A DNA stretch of 64,000 nt from Symbiodinium natans. Lineage: Eukaryota; Sar; Dinophyceae; Suessiales; Symbiodiniaceae. Under the pieces are notes generated by a model, which was not told the origin of the DNA, made no database searches, and saw nothing but the letters and a program-made list of their open reading frames with translations. The position numbers and the translations under genes are program-made. Shown here in pieces: positions 44,261 to 54,420 of this stretch. The stretch covers positions 236,001-300,000 of the forward strand of contig CAJNDS010002321.1 of the NCBI GenBank assembly GCA_905221605.1, written 5' to 3'. Positions within the stretch are counted from its first letter, which is position 1; each line of letters opens with the position of its first letter.

Positions 44261-44277
44261 TTTAAAGACTACGCCCC
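44261..44277 (+). promoter_or_regulatory. Early-type promoter element (+ strand copy)
   Basis: TTTAAAGACTACGCCCC, the same core and CGCC as the leftward copies, about 11 bp before ATG 44288. The only rightward copy found. Confidence 0.5.
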
Positions 44278-44287
44278 ATTATATGGT

Positions 44288-44615
44288 ATGGAGAATACGA
44301 AGCAAGAGTGTAGGCAATGCTCAAAATGTAAAAAGTCTAAAACTTAGGGAGAAAGCAAAAGAATATTACCAAGAAAATAAAGATAAGAAGAAAGTATATA
44401 ACGAACAAACAAGGGAGACAAGACTAGAGAAAAAGAAAGAATACCGAGAAACACATCCAGAACAAATAGCGTCTTATAGCAAGGAATATAGAAAGAGAAC
44501 TATTGTATGTCCTCATTGTTCAACTATCATCACTTTAAATAATAAAGCAACACATGAGAAAACAAAGAAACATCAAAACAATTTAAAAACCCAAGAACAA
44601 CAAGAAGAAACATAA
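44288..44615 (+). CDS. Short zinc-finger protein related to the GIY-YIG gene tail, one frameshift
   Basis: The start ATG 44288 is chosen because it follows the early-type element and opens a frame with MENTKQECRQCSKCKKSK, a Cys cluster. This frame stops at about 44343. The -1 frame continues to 44615 with LREKAKEYYQENKDKK, YRETHPEQ repeats and a C-terminal finger VCPHC...H...KH. One extra A in the A4 run at 44339-44342 explains the break. The repeat-plus-finger tail resembles that of the 197-aa GIY-YIG nuclease. Likely a nucleic-acid-binding protein or a nuclease remnant lacking the catalytic domain. Confidence 0.55.
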
Positions 44616-44647
44616 GCAACCATAACATTATTACTAATATAATGAAA

Positions 44648-45129
44648 TGGTTGAACCACCCATAAACCCTAGGAATAACCAAAAGTTAGGGAATGTCTAG
44701 ACCGAACTAAGCCCAGACTAGGCTTTAAGATAGGCGTTTCTATGAACCGCCTAACAAAAGCCAATTATAGCCTAACCCAGAGACCGAAAATAACATAACA
44801 ACCAACCAGAACAAAATATTAAGATAATCTACTACCCCGAAAAAGGGACCTAACAGACTAAACAAATACTTCAAGGAGATATACCGGAACTTGGGCTAAG
44901 CAAAAAACGAAGAAGGAAGCAAACCCAGACAAAACGAACAAGACACCCCGAAGAAAAAACGAATAAGGCAACCATAGCAAGAAGACAGACCCCAGAGACA
45001 GAGAAATGAAAACAGAACAGCAACAAACAATGAGAAAAGATAGGTGACAATGATGGAAAACAAAGAATGAAGCAGACACAGCAACACCTAATGCTCCTGA
45101 CCCTAGGAGCCTTTTTTCTACTATTTTTT
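44648..45129. repeat. Right terminal inverted repeat
   Basis: Reverse complement of 24814-25296, with identical outer and inner thirds and a diverged central block (about 44805-44978). Ends in CTACTATTTTTT, followed by the host C run. Confidence 0.95.
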
Positions 45130-47154
45130 CCCCCGCCCCCCCTTCAAGCAGACAAGGAGTTAGGTATGAGTGCAGGGTGGAAGGGTTCGTTTTTGTTCAT
45201 TTTCGGGCCGGGGGGGGTTACAACCAACAACCAGCAACAACAGCAGCAACGAAAGCATCCACCAAATATGAATGCCAAAAACTCAGGAACGCTGCTTACG
45301 ATTTTGCTACATACCTGTTGTACATTTGTTTTCGTAAAATGTTTAGGTTAAGTTTAAGTGAAAAGAAGGACTATACCAACAAAGAAACTGCATAAAGAAA
45401 ACAACAGTCGCAAAAACAAACAGCCGCAAGTAACACAGCGAAGGCATGTGAAGGTCCGTTTACATGCGGCGCATGCGTGCACCTTTCAAATCTGTTCACA
45501 GTGCACTTACAGGCACGCGCGTGCCAGGTTTTACTTGATCAAAAGCCCCGGACCCTCCCCAGACCCCAGCCCCAGACCCCGGCCAACCCTGCCCGTGACG
45601 GTTGGGGGCTTTCGGAAAACACAGTAAAATGTTGCTCACGTGGTTTTGGACTTTCGCCGCCCTCCCAAAAATTAAGTAGTATACAGCTTCGGCGCCTGGC
45701 CACAAGATGTTAAAAAAGCGGGTGCGATGATGTAAGCTGTGGCATCGCAAACAGAACGAATACGTAACCTCAGCCCAAGCCCACACAAGGTTGTCCAGGT
45801 TCCAAGCAGTCAAACCAGGAAGGGCACACTTAACTGGAGCACAACCACAATGATGCTCCCGATGAGGTTGTCCAGTTGGGGGTGGGGATTCGGGATTGTC
45901 GGGATTTGGGTTTAGGGTCTCCAAGGTTGTGCCCTGGCTTCGGGCTCATTGGGTGGCTTGAGGGGCTTTCGGGCTCCGAGCAGGCCGATGCTCATTGGAG
46001 GCAGTGTAGGGTGTTAGTCTTCACGTCCACCAAGCTCCTCGCTGTCATGGTCAACGGTAACAAGAACGGTAGCAAACAAACTGCAGCACCCGCAGCTCCG
46101 TACTCGCTCTGCGGGGCGGCAAAAACTTAGCCTACGAGTACTTCTGGGGACGGTTTTTGGGTTCTCAGGTTGACCTTGTTTATTCATGCTCGACAGATTG
46201 CAGACACGCATTCTACTAGAATGAAGTGGTGACTGACAGGCGGCGAGCCTATGCTCCGCCTCGTTCAGCGAGAGGGAAACTATTGGGTGGACAAGGCGCG
46301 AGCCCAGCAAACCGAATTGTCATACCGCGTCTTCAGTCTCGTCCTGCGAAGGCGAACAGTATGTTAACGTTGCGCCCCAATCGGCCAGCAATCAGGTAGC
46401 TCCAGCCAGCAACAGCTCCAAGAAGCTGTGGGTGGTAGTCCGGGATCTGGCGACATCAGGGCACAAGTCGCGGGCTCGGACTTCCACCGAGGCATCGCAT
46501 GACAAAGCGCTTGTTGCTAGAACATGCTAGAACAGCGGAGCCATCTTCGTGCAAGCCGAGGCTGTCGGAAAGCGATGTGATCAAGCCTGAATCCTAAAGG
46601 GCCGAGTGATTCTTGGGGGCCCGCCATCGCACTGCCTCACCTGACCAAAGCAAGGCTTGGTCGCTTCAAGTTCAAGGTCCGGCAGATGGTTGCGTCTGAG
46701 TCGGCCAGTTCCTTAGTTCCCTAGTTCCTTAGTGAAGCCTTAGTGACTTAGTGCATCATTGCCAGCATATTCCAACTGGACATTTGGCGACACTGTTTCC
46801 TCGCATTTGCCGCAGTCGTTGCGTCTGTCTGCATCATCAAGATTCTTTCAAGCTTTGCATTTTGGTCTGGGTTCACATAGTGGCATATTCAGACCTATTC
46901 TCGCAAGACATGCCCGCCGAGTCACCTGTCCAGCCAGAGCTGCACTTGGATGATGCCTCGGGGTTCGTATGCAACATAGAGCCATGACCCCAGTGATTCT
47001 CAGCGAGAGCTTCGCGCATTGCCACGACATGCGCGCAGCCTTGCCTGAAAGCAGGTCGGACCATGAGACCCGCCTTGCATCAACGCTAGTGGCCCAGTGA
47101 ACCTCGTAGATGTGCGAGTGGTGCTGAGTGCTGAATGATTCTGGCATGTTACAG
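45130..47154. other. Host stretch without recognisable gene
   Basis: Begins with CCCCCGCCCCCCC at the viral junction. Includes an ACAACAACAGCAGCAAC-type low-complexity patch near 45225-45250. No protein family seen in the short open frames. Confidence 0.4.
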
Positions 47155-47530
47155 ACTGCTAAGGTCTTGTCGTATTTGCTTACTGGAGGGGTCCTCCGAC
47201 GATGACCCCCTCATCAGGCGGTTGATGCTCGTTTTAGCCCATGCTTATGCCGGCACTTGTACGACACGGACAGGCCCTGCAACTGCAGAGGATCGATTGA
47301 GTATGTGCATCTGGGTTGCCTCCGGCACTGGGTGGGGTTCTTGAAAATCTCTGCCATTCTCTGCGCGGGCTTTGGCTATGCTTTGCTCTCTCTCAGAGAG
47401 GCCCTGAATTCCTCAACCGAATCCAAGGTGAAGGGGCGCCTCAACATCGCAGATACGCCAGAAGGCTCATACTTCTATCGGCTCGAAGCTGAGCAATGCA
47501 TGGCTTGCCCCACTTGTGACGGCGTGCGCT
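47155..47530 (+). CDS. RING-CH (RINGv) zinc-finger exons, host E3-ligase-like gene
   Basis: The exon after ...GTTACAG (47155-47217) encodes SCRICLLEGSSDDDPLIR. The exon from 47274 encodes PCNCRGSIEYVHLGCLRHW. Joined across a 56-bp intron (47218-47273; GC donor, ACAG acceptor) they give the C-x2-C...CxC...H-x2-C-x2-W pattern of RING-CH fingers. The next exon (about 47395-47530) has KGRLNIADTPEGSYFYR and CMACPTC, matching the second half of the domain. Known role of the family: E2-dependent ubiquitin ligation, often at membranes. The gene probably continues downstream and may include the FHA exons at 48.95-49.4 kb. Confidence 0.75.
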
Positions 47531-48945
47531 GTCTGGCAAGGGTATGCATGGTACGGACAAGTGGGACATTCAATGGATTCAATGGCCAACTGGACTGTCG
47601 CCAGCGTCGACCAACAGGAGGCTATGTCGAGCACAGATATGCACAGATGGAGGGGAAACCCTGTTTGGCCGGCAGCTGGTCACTTTTGATCTGGGTCACT
47701 TGTGTCCGCGTCCTCGCGGGTCACTGGTGCCCGCACCACAGTCGGGCCACAGTTTGGGCTGGCCGTCCAGCGTCCTGACCGTTCGCTCATGCCCGGCTCG
47801 TGCCTGCGTTTTCGCCTTCAAGTACAGCAGGGCCACAGGATGGGCTGCTTGTCACGCTAAAACTCGGGATCCTTCCACAGTCCCGCACACGACCGGAAAA
47901 TCATGCTCTGGCGACAGTGCAACAAGTAACTAATATTGTTCCTCGCACGTTTTGGAAGCTCGTGCTCCCACCACAGTGCGGTGTAGATTTGGCATGAAAC
48001 ATTGCTCCCACTACAGTCCCGTGCATTGTTTTGGCCGGAGCTCGTCTGCCAGTGTTTCCCAAATCCTGAACCCTCCGCCCTAAACCCAGAATCCTAAGCT
48101 GCACACCTTAAGCCCGAATTAAGCCGAAAACCCTAGACAAACCCCAATGGATGATCTTTCTGCTCATCGTAATTCAATGAATATGGTTCTGTCTATTCTG
48201 AGGCCATTGCCGTGTGAGCTCTGCAAGGCACGAGAAACGAGTGATTGCAGTTTACATTACTCTAAGATTCAACATATCAACATCCATCTTTTGGCCCTCT
48301 TCTCATGATTGAAGTGCAGCAGTGGAAGCAACGCATTGGTGTGGCAGTCCTCTTACCCAGCCGCAGTCACCAAGGGTGGGAGCCCAAGTGCTCTGCAGTT
48401 CTGCAGTATAGCCACGTATAGATCCGTATAGCCGAGTATAGCCAGTGTGTCACTGCGCCAGTCTTTAAGGAGAGGACAAGATGCCTCTTGTGGAAGTCCC
48501 AAAGACGAAACCACCATTCATTGCTGGGTTCTGAGCGGAGAAGTTATGCAAGACAGATTGTGAGATATTGTGAGATCTTCAGCATCATGTCAAGGTGCTG
48601 GAAAACATGATGCGTGACGCGCAGCAGCTCTGACCACAGTCACAGTGTCAGTGCAACACGGAATGTGGAAATTTTGCACAAGAAGCGATGTTGAGTGCTT
48701 CTGAGTGGTTTCAATGTTTCAAGTGCTCGACGGTGAGGCACGCCAGCCGCGGCTTGCATGTGGCCAGTGGCTTAAAGCAACTGAAAGGAGAGAGCGCTCT
48801 CTGAGCTCTCGCGGATCTTCCGCTAGTGGGGATGCGTAGGATGCATAGAGCGTAGAGGAAACGGGAGGGAGCATTGGGGACTGATGCGGAGCATGGGGGG
48901 AGCATTGCGGAGCCACCCCCGGTGCCAGTCTCTACTCTCTTTTCT
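47531..48945. other. Host intronic or unassigned sequence
   Basis: Between RING-CH and FHA exons. Contains degenerate CCCTAAACC-type sequence at about 48065-48140. No further domain recognised. Confidence 0.35.
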
Positions 48946-49383
48946 CAGAGGTGTCTCTAGCGGAGAACAAGGTGCTGAAGCTTGGCAGAGGTGCCACTTC
49001 GCATATCGCAGATTGTAAAAGTCAATTTGGTGTTTTCAGAGGGGACTTGGGATTTAGATTGAGTCTTGTCTTGGCCGAGGATGAAGCAAGGGACAATTTG
49101 TGTTTGCAGGCCACGAAAGCAATGTGCGCATTGCTGACGTGCTGCATTCTCAGCTCGTGTTTCCGCGTGAAACATTTTCCTGGTAATGGTTTGTGCCACT
49201 TCGCACGCGACATGTTGAGGTCGATCTCTCGATGTCACGCCATAATTCGCTATCAGAAAGGCCTAAGCAATGGCTAATTGTGCGCCATTGTTCTTACCCT
49301 CGCACTGAATGTGGCGTTCTGCAAGTTGTTCACCCAATCCGCACAGGCAGCTTCGTGCTTGAAGACCATAACTCCAAATTCGG
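48946..49383 (+). CDS. FHA-domain exons of a host gene
   Basis: Three separated pieces match the forkhead-associated phosphothreonine-binding domain in order: NKVLKLGRGATSHI (about 48966-49008), SISRCHAIIRYQKG (about 49219-49260) and SFVLEDHNSKFG (about 49347-49382, ending at a GTAAGG donor). The GR, SRxH and NS/FG positions are the domain's hallmark residues. Same strand as the RING-CH exons 1.4 kb upstream. FHA plus RING-CH in one protein is known in alveolates, so a single gene is plausible but not shown. Confidence 0.6.
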
Positions 49384-52300
49384 TAAGGCTCCCAGTTTCG
49401 AAGTGACCTCAACACAGAACATGACAAGACTAAGGTTGAGCTATGTCGTCTGAAGCTGCTTGTTCATTAAGGTACTCTTGTGGCCATGAAGAAGCCACGC
49501 CCACTTGATCATAGCAGCGCTATTTCAATTCAGGTTGGGTTCCAGACTTAGCATGCAAAGTCTTCACTCGCAGCCGGTGGGACCAAACATTTGCTGAGGC
49601 GCACTGTTCTGTCGCTCTCTTTGCAATCGGAGCCGCCTGGTGGGCCGGTGCGCCCGCAGCGGGTGCTGATCCCTGGAAAAGTCGCGCCTGGCACATGTTG
49701 ACGCACTTGCCAGGTCAACAGCCCCGCGACGACCGAGGAAGAAACTCCAATGCCGGGAATTGAGATTGCTGATTCGCTGTATGGTGTTCCATGGGTTTCA
49801 AAGCCTCACATGCTTCACATGCCTCATGCAATTTCACATACATTGCATAGCACTGCTCAGACTTTCGAATGCATGGATTTAGTAGACCTGCTAGGCGGCA
49901 ACTGTGACATGCAGAGCTTCATGGTCCTGCTGCAAGTGACTTACTGGGCGACGCCCTACAGATTCTACGAGCAGCACTCGTGCTTTTCGTGCCTTTGGGA
50001 AATCACTTGTGAGGCCTGGAGGGTGGATCCTCCATTAGTTCTTAGCTCGAGTAGCTCTGACAGAGTGCCCGCCTCAGAGAATCATGAGAGCCGCTGCATT
50101 TTTCAGATTGCACGTCGTTTTGCACGTCGCTTTGCACGTCGCTTTGCACGTCGCTTTGCACGTCGCTTTGCACGTCGCTTTGCACGTCGCTTTGCATGTC
50201 GCTTTGCACGTCGCTTTGCACGTCGCTTTGCACGTTGCTTATGCTGCAGTTCCTTGTGCCCACCTGAAGCAAAAGAAAGCATCTCAATCCTTTGAGTTGC
50301 AAAAAGCCTGAACACCAAAACTGGTGCGTTTGAGTAGCGCATGCACTACAACACTACCATGCTGATGCAACCGGCAGAGCGGGCGTTGCGGCTCCGCAGA
50401 GATCACTTTCCACAGTCACCTGTTCAACTCATACACCGGTGCTATTGCACAGCCGCATGACAAGAAACCGCTCACACTACGGGTCACAACCGAATGACGA
50501 TTGGACCGGGGAACTGGCTTCCGGTGACTGACCTGCTCCAAACAGCTACTAGTAGGTTCCTGGAAGAGTATCGGCTGTTGCTACATCGCACCGCAGCATT
50601 GCCAACAGTGTGTTTTGAGTGGGTGATGACCTTTTAGGCATTGGAATGGAGCTTCCAGGACATGCATCTGTTCTGTGCTCTAAACCATGACACCGCGAAT
50701 CGTTTGGGTCACGTGCATGTCTTGCTGAGGCATAGCCTTAGTATGCGCCTGAGTTCACATCGCGATCTGGCAATGCCAGAGGGTTTGAGCCATGAGTGCA
50801 ACAGACATTGAGCAGCGCGAGCAATGTAAATCGATGGTGTTTTGTCGAAGACGTGAGAGCCCGGTTCAACAGAACCAGGTTCCGGCCACAGTTTGTTACG
50901 GAGTTTGAGCTGTTGGGGACAAGCAGCCTTACGTCAATGTACGCAATTGTACGCATAATGTCTCTTGATGCTGCCCTGCGGAATGTTTGGAAACTCGGCC
51001 GCTGGAGAAGTACCCGGTCCTGGTGTGGCCGAATCTCTTCGTTGCACAAAGCATGAGCGATGTTTTGTGAACAACAAAGTAGTAGTGCTCGTGAACGATC
51101 CAGATGACGGTTTTGCTTTCGAGCGCGCTTCATGCTTCATTGTAACCGGGTTCTGGCAATGTCCTGGACTCTGTCCTGGCGGTGTAAACAAGGGCCGACA
51201 GGATAGCGCTTAACGTCTTAAAGTACTAAGGAAGCCAGGAAGCCGGGTGTGGTCCAAAGCGATTCTCTCAGAGCACTTGGCCCTCAGGGTTGCCTTAGTG
51301 GCAGCCATGCCGAGCTCGTGAATGTGAATGCAAAGCTTACAAAGCTGCAAAACTGAAAGAGCTCCGGTGGACAGGCGGTTGCGTTGACAAGACAAGATAT
51401 AGCAAGACTCTCCTGTTTTTCAATCCGGAGCTGGGCAGCATGCTGACGCGACCGGGAACTTTCGTTCAAGAAGCTGTGTCAACTGGATATTTGTCGGTCA
51501 AGACACTTATCGTTGGAGACTTCCATGCTTTCAATGAGCCCTAACCCCGCAAGGGGTGGGCAGTGAATGCAAGGCCCCGTTTGTTCCCAGTTTCCTTTCC
51601 AGGAAACCTTATCACCCAAGCCTCGAAGCAGGCTTTCTTCCGGAGCATGGAGCAAAGTTCCGCTTTGAAGGAGATTGCCGGCGATTATTCTGGGCTGAAC
51701 GCTTGAACACACTAAAGGGCTCCAAGACCTACATACAGCTTGTGTGATGTGCGTGTGTTGGTGCATCGCAGCGTGCTGTGGTACAATGCCACCACATTCT
51801 TTCTTGTTTCTCTTTTTCATTGGGCACTTTTAAGACACCTCTCACCTGCCCGATCTGCGACAGCAGGATGCCAGAGTCGCATGCGCGAACTGTTGCAACA
51901 GATACAGCAGCCTTGAGCAACTCCACGTTTTCAGCATCCTGCCCTGCACAGTTTGCACAACCACGAGAACCGGACGAGTACCGGGCATAACGTGATCGTG
52001 TCATCTAGGTTTGCCTTCCCACCAAGGCAGGGCGCGTTGAATCTCAACGTCTTCCTTGCCACAATATAGGCTTCTATAGGTCATGTAGGTTCTACATGCC
52101 CTTCAGTAAAGGAACCCGGTAGGTAACCCGGCACTTACTTCAGACATAATCGCAGGTGGGGGCAAGAGGCATACATCACCAGCTTATTCCTCTCAATTCG
52201 ACAGTCCACCTGCCACCAAGTCAGCATTGCGCCGGCTTTGCTGCAAAGCAAACACGGGTCCGAGATGTTCATCAGTGTTGCAAAGTGGCAGTGGGTAGGA

Positions 52301-53209
52301 TGTGACGAGGGCAACAGCCAACATGTCTGAATTTTCGTGGGACAACAGGACGGTGGTGGAAATGTTTGTGCTGTTGCTGTTGTTGCCCCGTACGACGTGA
52401 CAGCCTGGCTGAAGGTTTGACTAGCTAGATCCTGACGCAAACAGGCCGCGGCCGCCGCTGCCTGAAGTGCCAGCTCAAACGCCTAAGTGCGTGGCGCCAT
52501 GCAAGCCGACCATGGGAAGTCAACGAACTGAATAAGTCTCACAAACGTATGTTGACCCAACTTGTACGCAATGAATATATCGCAACATCATAGGAATGGA
52601 AGGTTTTTCGAAAAGCAGTCCAAGCGGGCTGTGAATGATTGAATGGTCGAGTCCAGCCCACGCTGTTCCTTTTGAATGCTCAAAAGACGGAACGGATCTT
52701 CTGGGCTGGGAGAAGGCCACAATGTTAAGACGAGTTGACAGGACATGAGAGGACTGTGTACTTTCTGATGGAGTAATCAAGTCTAAAACATTTTTTGGAC
52801 AGTTTCTGCATCGTGGTCTGCGATCTTCGGTATTGATGCTCTCGACCATGCACTAGTCTCTGTGGCGGCGCAAAATGATGCCCCAAGCTCATGCCTTGCG
52901 CAGTCCGACACCCATAGCAAGATACAGAATGCGCTTCCGAGCTGAGCTGCTCAAGCAGTTGGTCGGGTCTAGGTGCCAACGGAGCGCCTTTGAGAATGCA
53001 ACCTTAAGCACTTGCGAAACCCCGAAAGTCTTACATATGGCCCTACAACTGAGTTACAACCCCAAATACGAGGTCTACAAAGGTCAACATATATAGAGAA
53101 GGAGCTTCGCAGCTTCACATAAGCATTCGGGCATGGCGAAAGAGGCTCTTAAGGTGAGGGCCGTTCCGGGGGTCGAAAGTGTCTCTTCATGAGGCTCCTA
53201 AAGGCATGA
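49384..53209. other. Host stretch with no recognised gene
   Basis: Short open frames only. Apart from the 12-bp tandem repeat at about 50105-50238, nothing distinctive. Confidence 0.35.
50105..50238. repeat. 12-bp tandem repeat (TTTGCACGTCGC)
   Basis: About eleven near-identical 12-bp units. Because the period is a multiple of three, all frames stay open and produce repetitive Arg/Phe/Ala- or His/Val-rich phantom proteins on both strands. Confidence 0.9.
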
Positions 53210-54420
53210 ACTCTGCGCCAGATCCGAGTGCCAGGTCGTAGTGAGACTCTTGCCGCCCGAAATCACGGAAGAGGAGCTCCTTGCTACCGCCTGAAACTAC
53301 ACTGGTTCCCTCACGAACCACACCGAACACTGTCGCCGAGGCCACTGTGCCTGAAGCACACCTGAAGCGAACCACCTGGCGAAACTTCCAGGCTCCGGAG
53401 ATTCGCGCTTTTGCAAAGTCTCTTTCCTCATGCCACAGAGCTACAGAGAGTTCCAAGCGCAGGTTGGGAAGCGCTATCGAGGTGAAGCAAAACCATCGGT
53501 CAATGCTCGCGAGAATCTCAGCTGTTTTGCTCTTGCTGTTGCAGTCTCCGTGTTTCCGTCATGGTTGTTTTTCATTCTCTCTCTCTCCCTCTCTCACTCT
53601 GTGAACTTGTGTTCCTCCCACTCTCCCCCCCTCTCCCCCCCTCCCCCCCCTCTCCCCTCTCTCCCTCTCACCTCTCCTCCCGCTCCCTCCTCTCTCCCCC
53701 TCTCTCCCTCGTCTCCCCTCTCTCCCTCCTCTCTCCTCTCTCCCTCTCTCCCTCTCTCCCTCTCTCCTCTCTCTCCTCCTCTCCCTCTCTCCCTCTCTCC
53801 CTCTCTCCCTCTCTCCCCTCTCTCCCTCTCTCCCTCTCTCCCTCTCTCCCTCTCTCATCTCTCACTCTCTCTCTCTCTCTCCCTCTCTCCCTCTCTCCCT
53901 CTCTCCCTCTCTCCCTCTGTCCCTCTCTACCTCCTCTCTCCCTTTCTCCTTCTTCCTCACCTTCCGACGATGCTTTGCAGGTTGCTATTTCCTTTTCGAC
54001 CAAGAGGACAGTGCTGAGAAATTTATCAAGGAGCCGGGGAAGCCTGCAAAAAAATCGCGCCCTAAGAACCAAGATGCTGAGGAGTATCATGGACATCAAT
54101 TTGTTGATGGACAGGGGGAGCATTTTCGGGCCGTTGCTTGTTTTGCTCCCTATGCCAAAGTTCCGGTCTTAGCGTGGCAACCTTCGTCTGTTGTGAGGTA
54201 TGAGCTTAGTTTTTTACCCCGCAAGGGCACGATGCAAATGCAACAGCAGAGATCTGCGCTGCTACGCAAGACAAGGTTCCGCGCCAGAAGGTGACCAAGG
54301 TGCATGTTGTTTTTTTACGCTCAGACTGTTTCTTTTCAAGCTGCGCGATATGTGGGAACCCAGCTGCAGGATGCCAGAGATGGAACTGTTTTTGAAGACG
54401 CCACCTACAAGCAGCCGCCT
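53210..54420 (+). CDS. UPF3/Smg4-like nonsense-mediated mRNA decay factor, host, multi-exon
   Basis: The exon near 53226-53290 encodes CQVVVRLLPPEITEEELL, the opening of the Smg4/UPF3 RNP-like domain. Another ends at 53508 with RYRGEAKPSVNA. After a 472-bp intron (53509-53980; GC donor, TTTGCAG acceptor) the next exon gives CYFLFDQEDSAEKFIKEPGK and then FVDGQGEHFRAVACFAPYAK, very close to the conserved UPF3 core. A later exon (about 54370-54415) has DARDGTVFEDATYKQ, again UPF3-like. UPF3 bridges exon-junction complexes to UPF2 in mRNA surveillance. Exon limits are approximate. Confidence 0.65.
53575..53950. repeat. CT-rich (CTCTCTCCCT) satellite inside the UPF3-like intron
   Basis: About 375 bp of strand-pure pyrimidine repeats with 6-10-bp units. 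The long Ser/Leu/Pro- and Arg/Glu/Gly-rich frames on the two strands are artefacts of this repeat. Confidence 0.95.

Larger units (their letters stand above)
24814..45129. mobile_element. Integrated Polinton / Polinton-like virus, complete with both termini
   Basis: A 20.3-kb AT-rich block in GC-richer host DNA, bounded by 482-bp terminal inverted repeats. It contains the hallmark set: retroviral-type integrase (27132-28058), protein-primed DNA polymerase B (39814-43613), A32-type packaging ATPase (37951-38724), double-jelly-roll major capsid protein (33286-34726) and penton-type minor capsid protein (31492-32328). Possible target duplication: a C run (at least CCCCC) touches both ends (24807-24813 and 45130-45134), but it is a homopolymer and so ambiguous. 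Known of the group: self-synthesising transposons/viruses that replicate by protein priming and insert through the integrase. The capsid, penton and ATPase imply virion formation. No adenain-type protease was found. Confidence 0.95.

Noticed and set aside
50042-50342. Repetitive Arg/Phe/Ala- and Asp/Val/Gln-rich frames
   Set aside because: Produced by a 12-bp tandem repeat whose period keeps all frames open.
53561-54172. Long Ser/Leu/Pro-rich and Arg/Glu/Gly-rich open frames
   Set aside because: They are translations of the CT satellite on either strand. The real coding sequence downstream is in another frame and matches UPF3.
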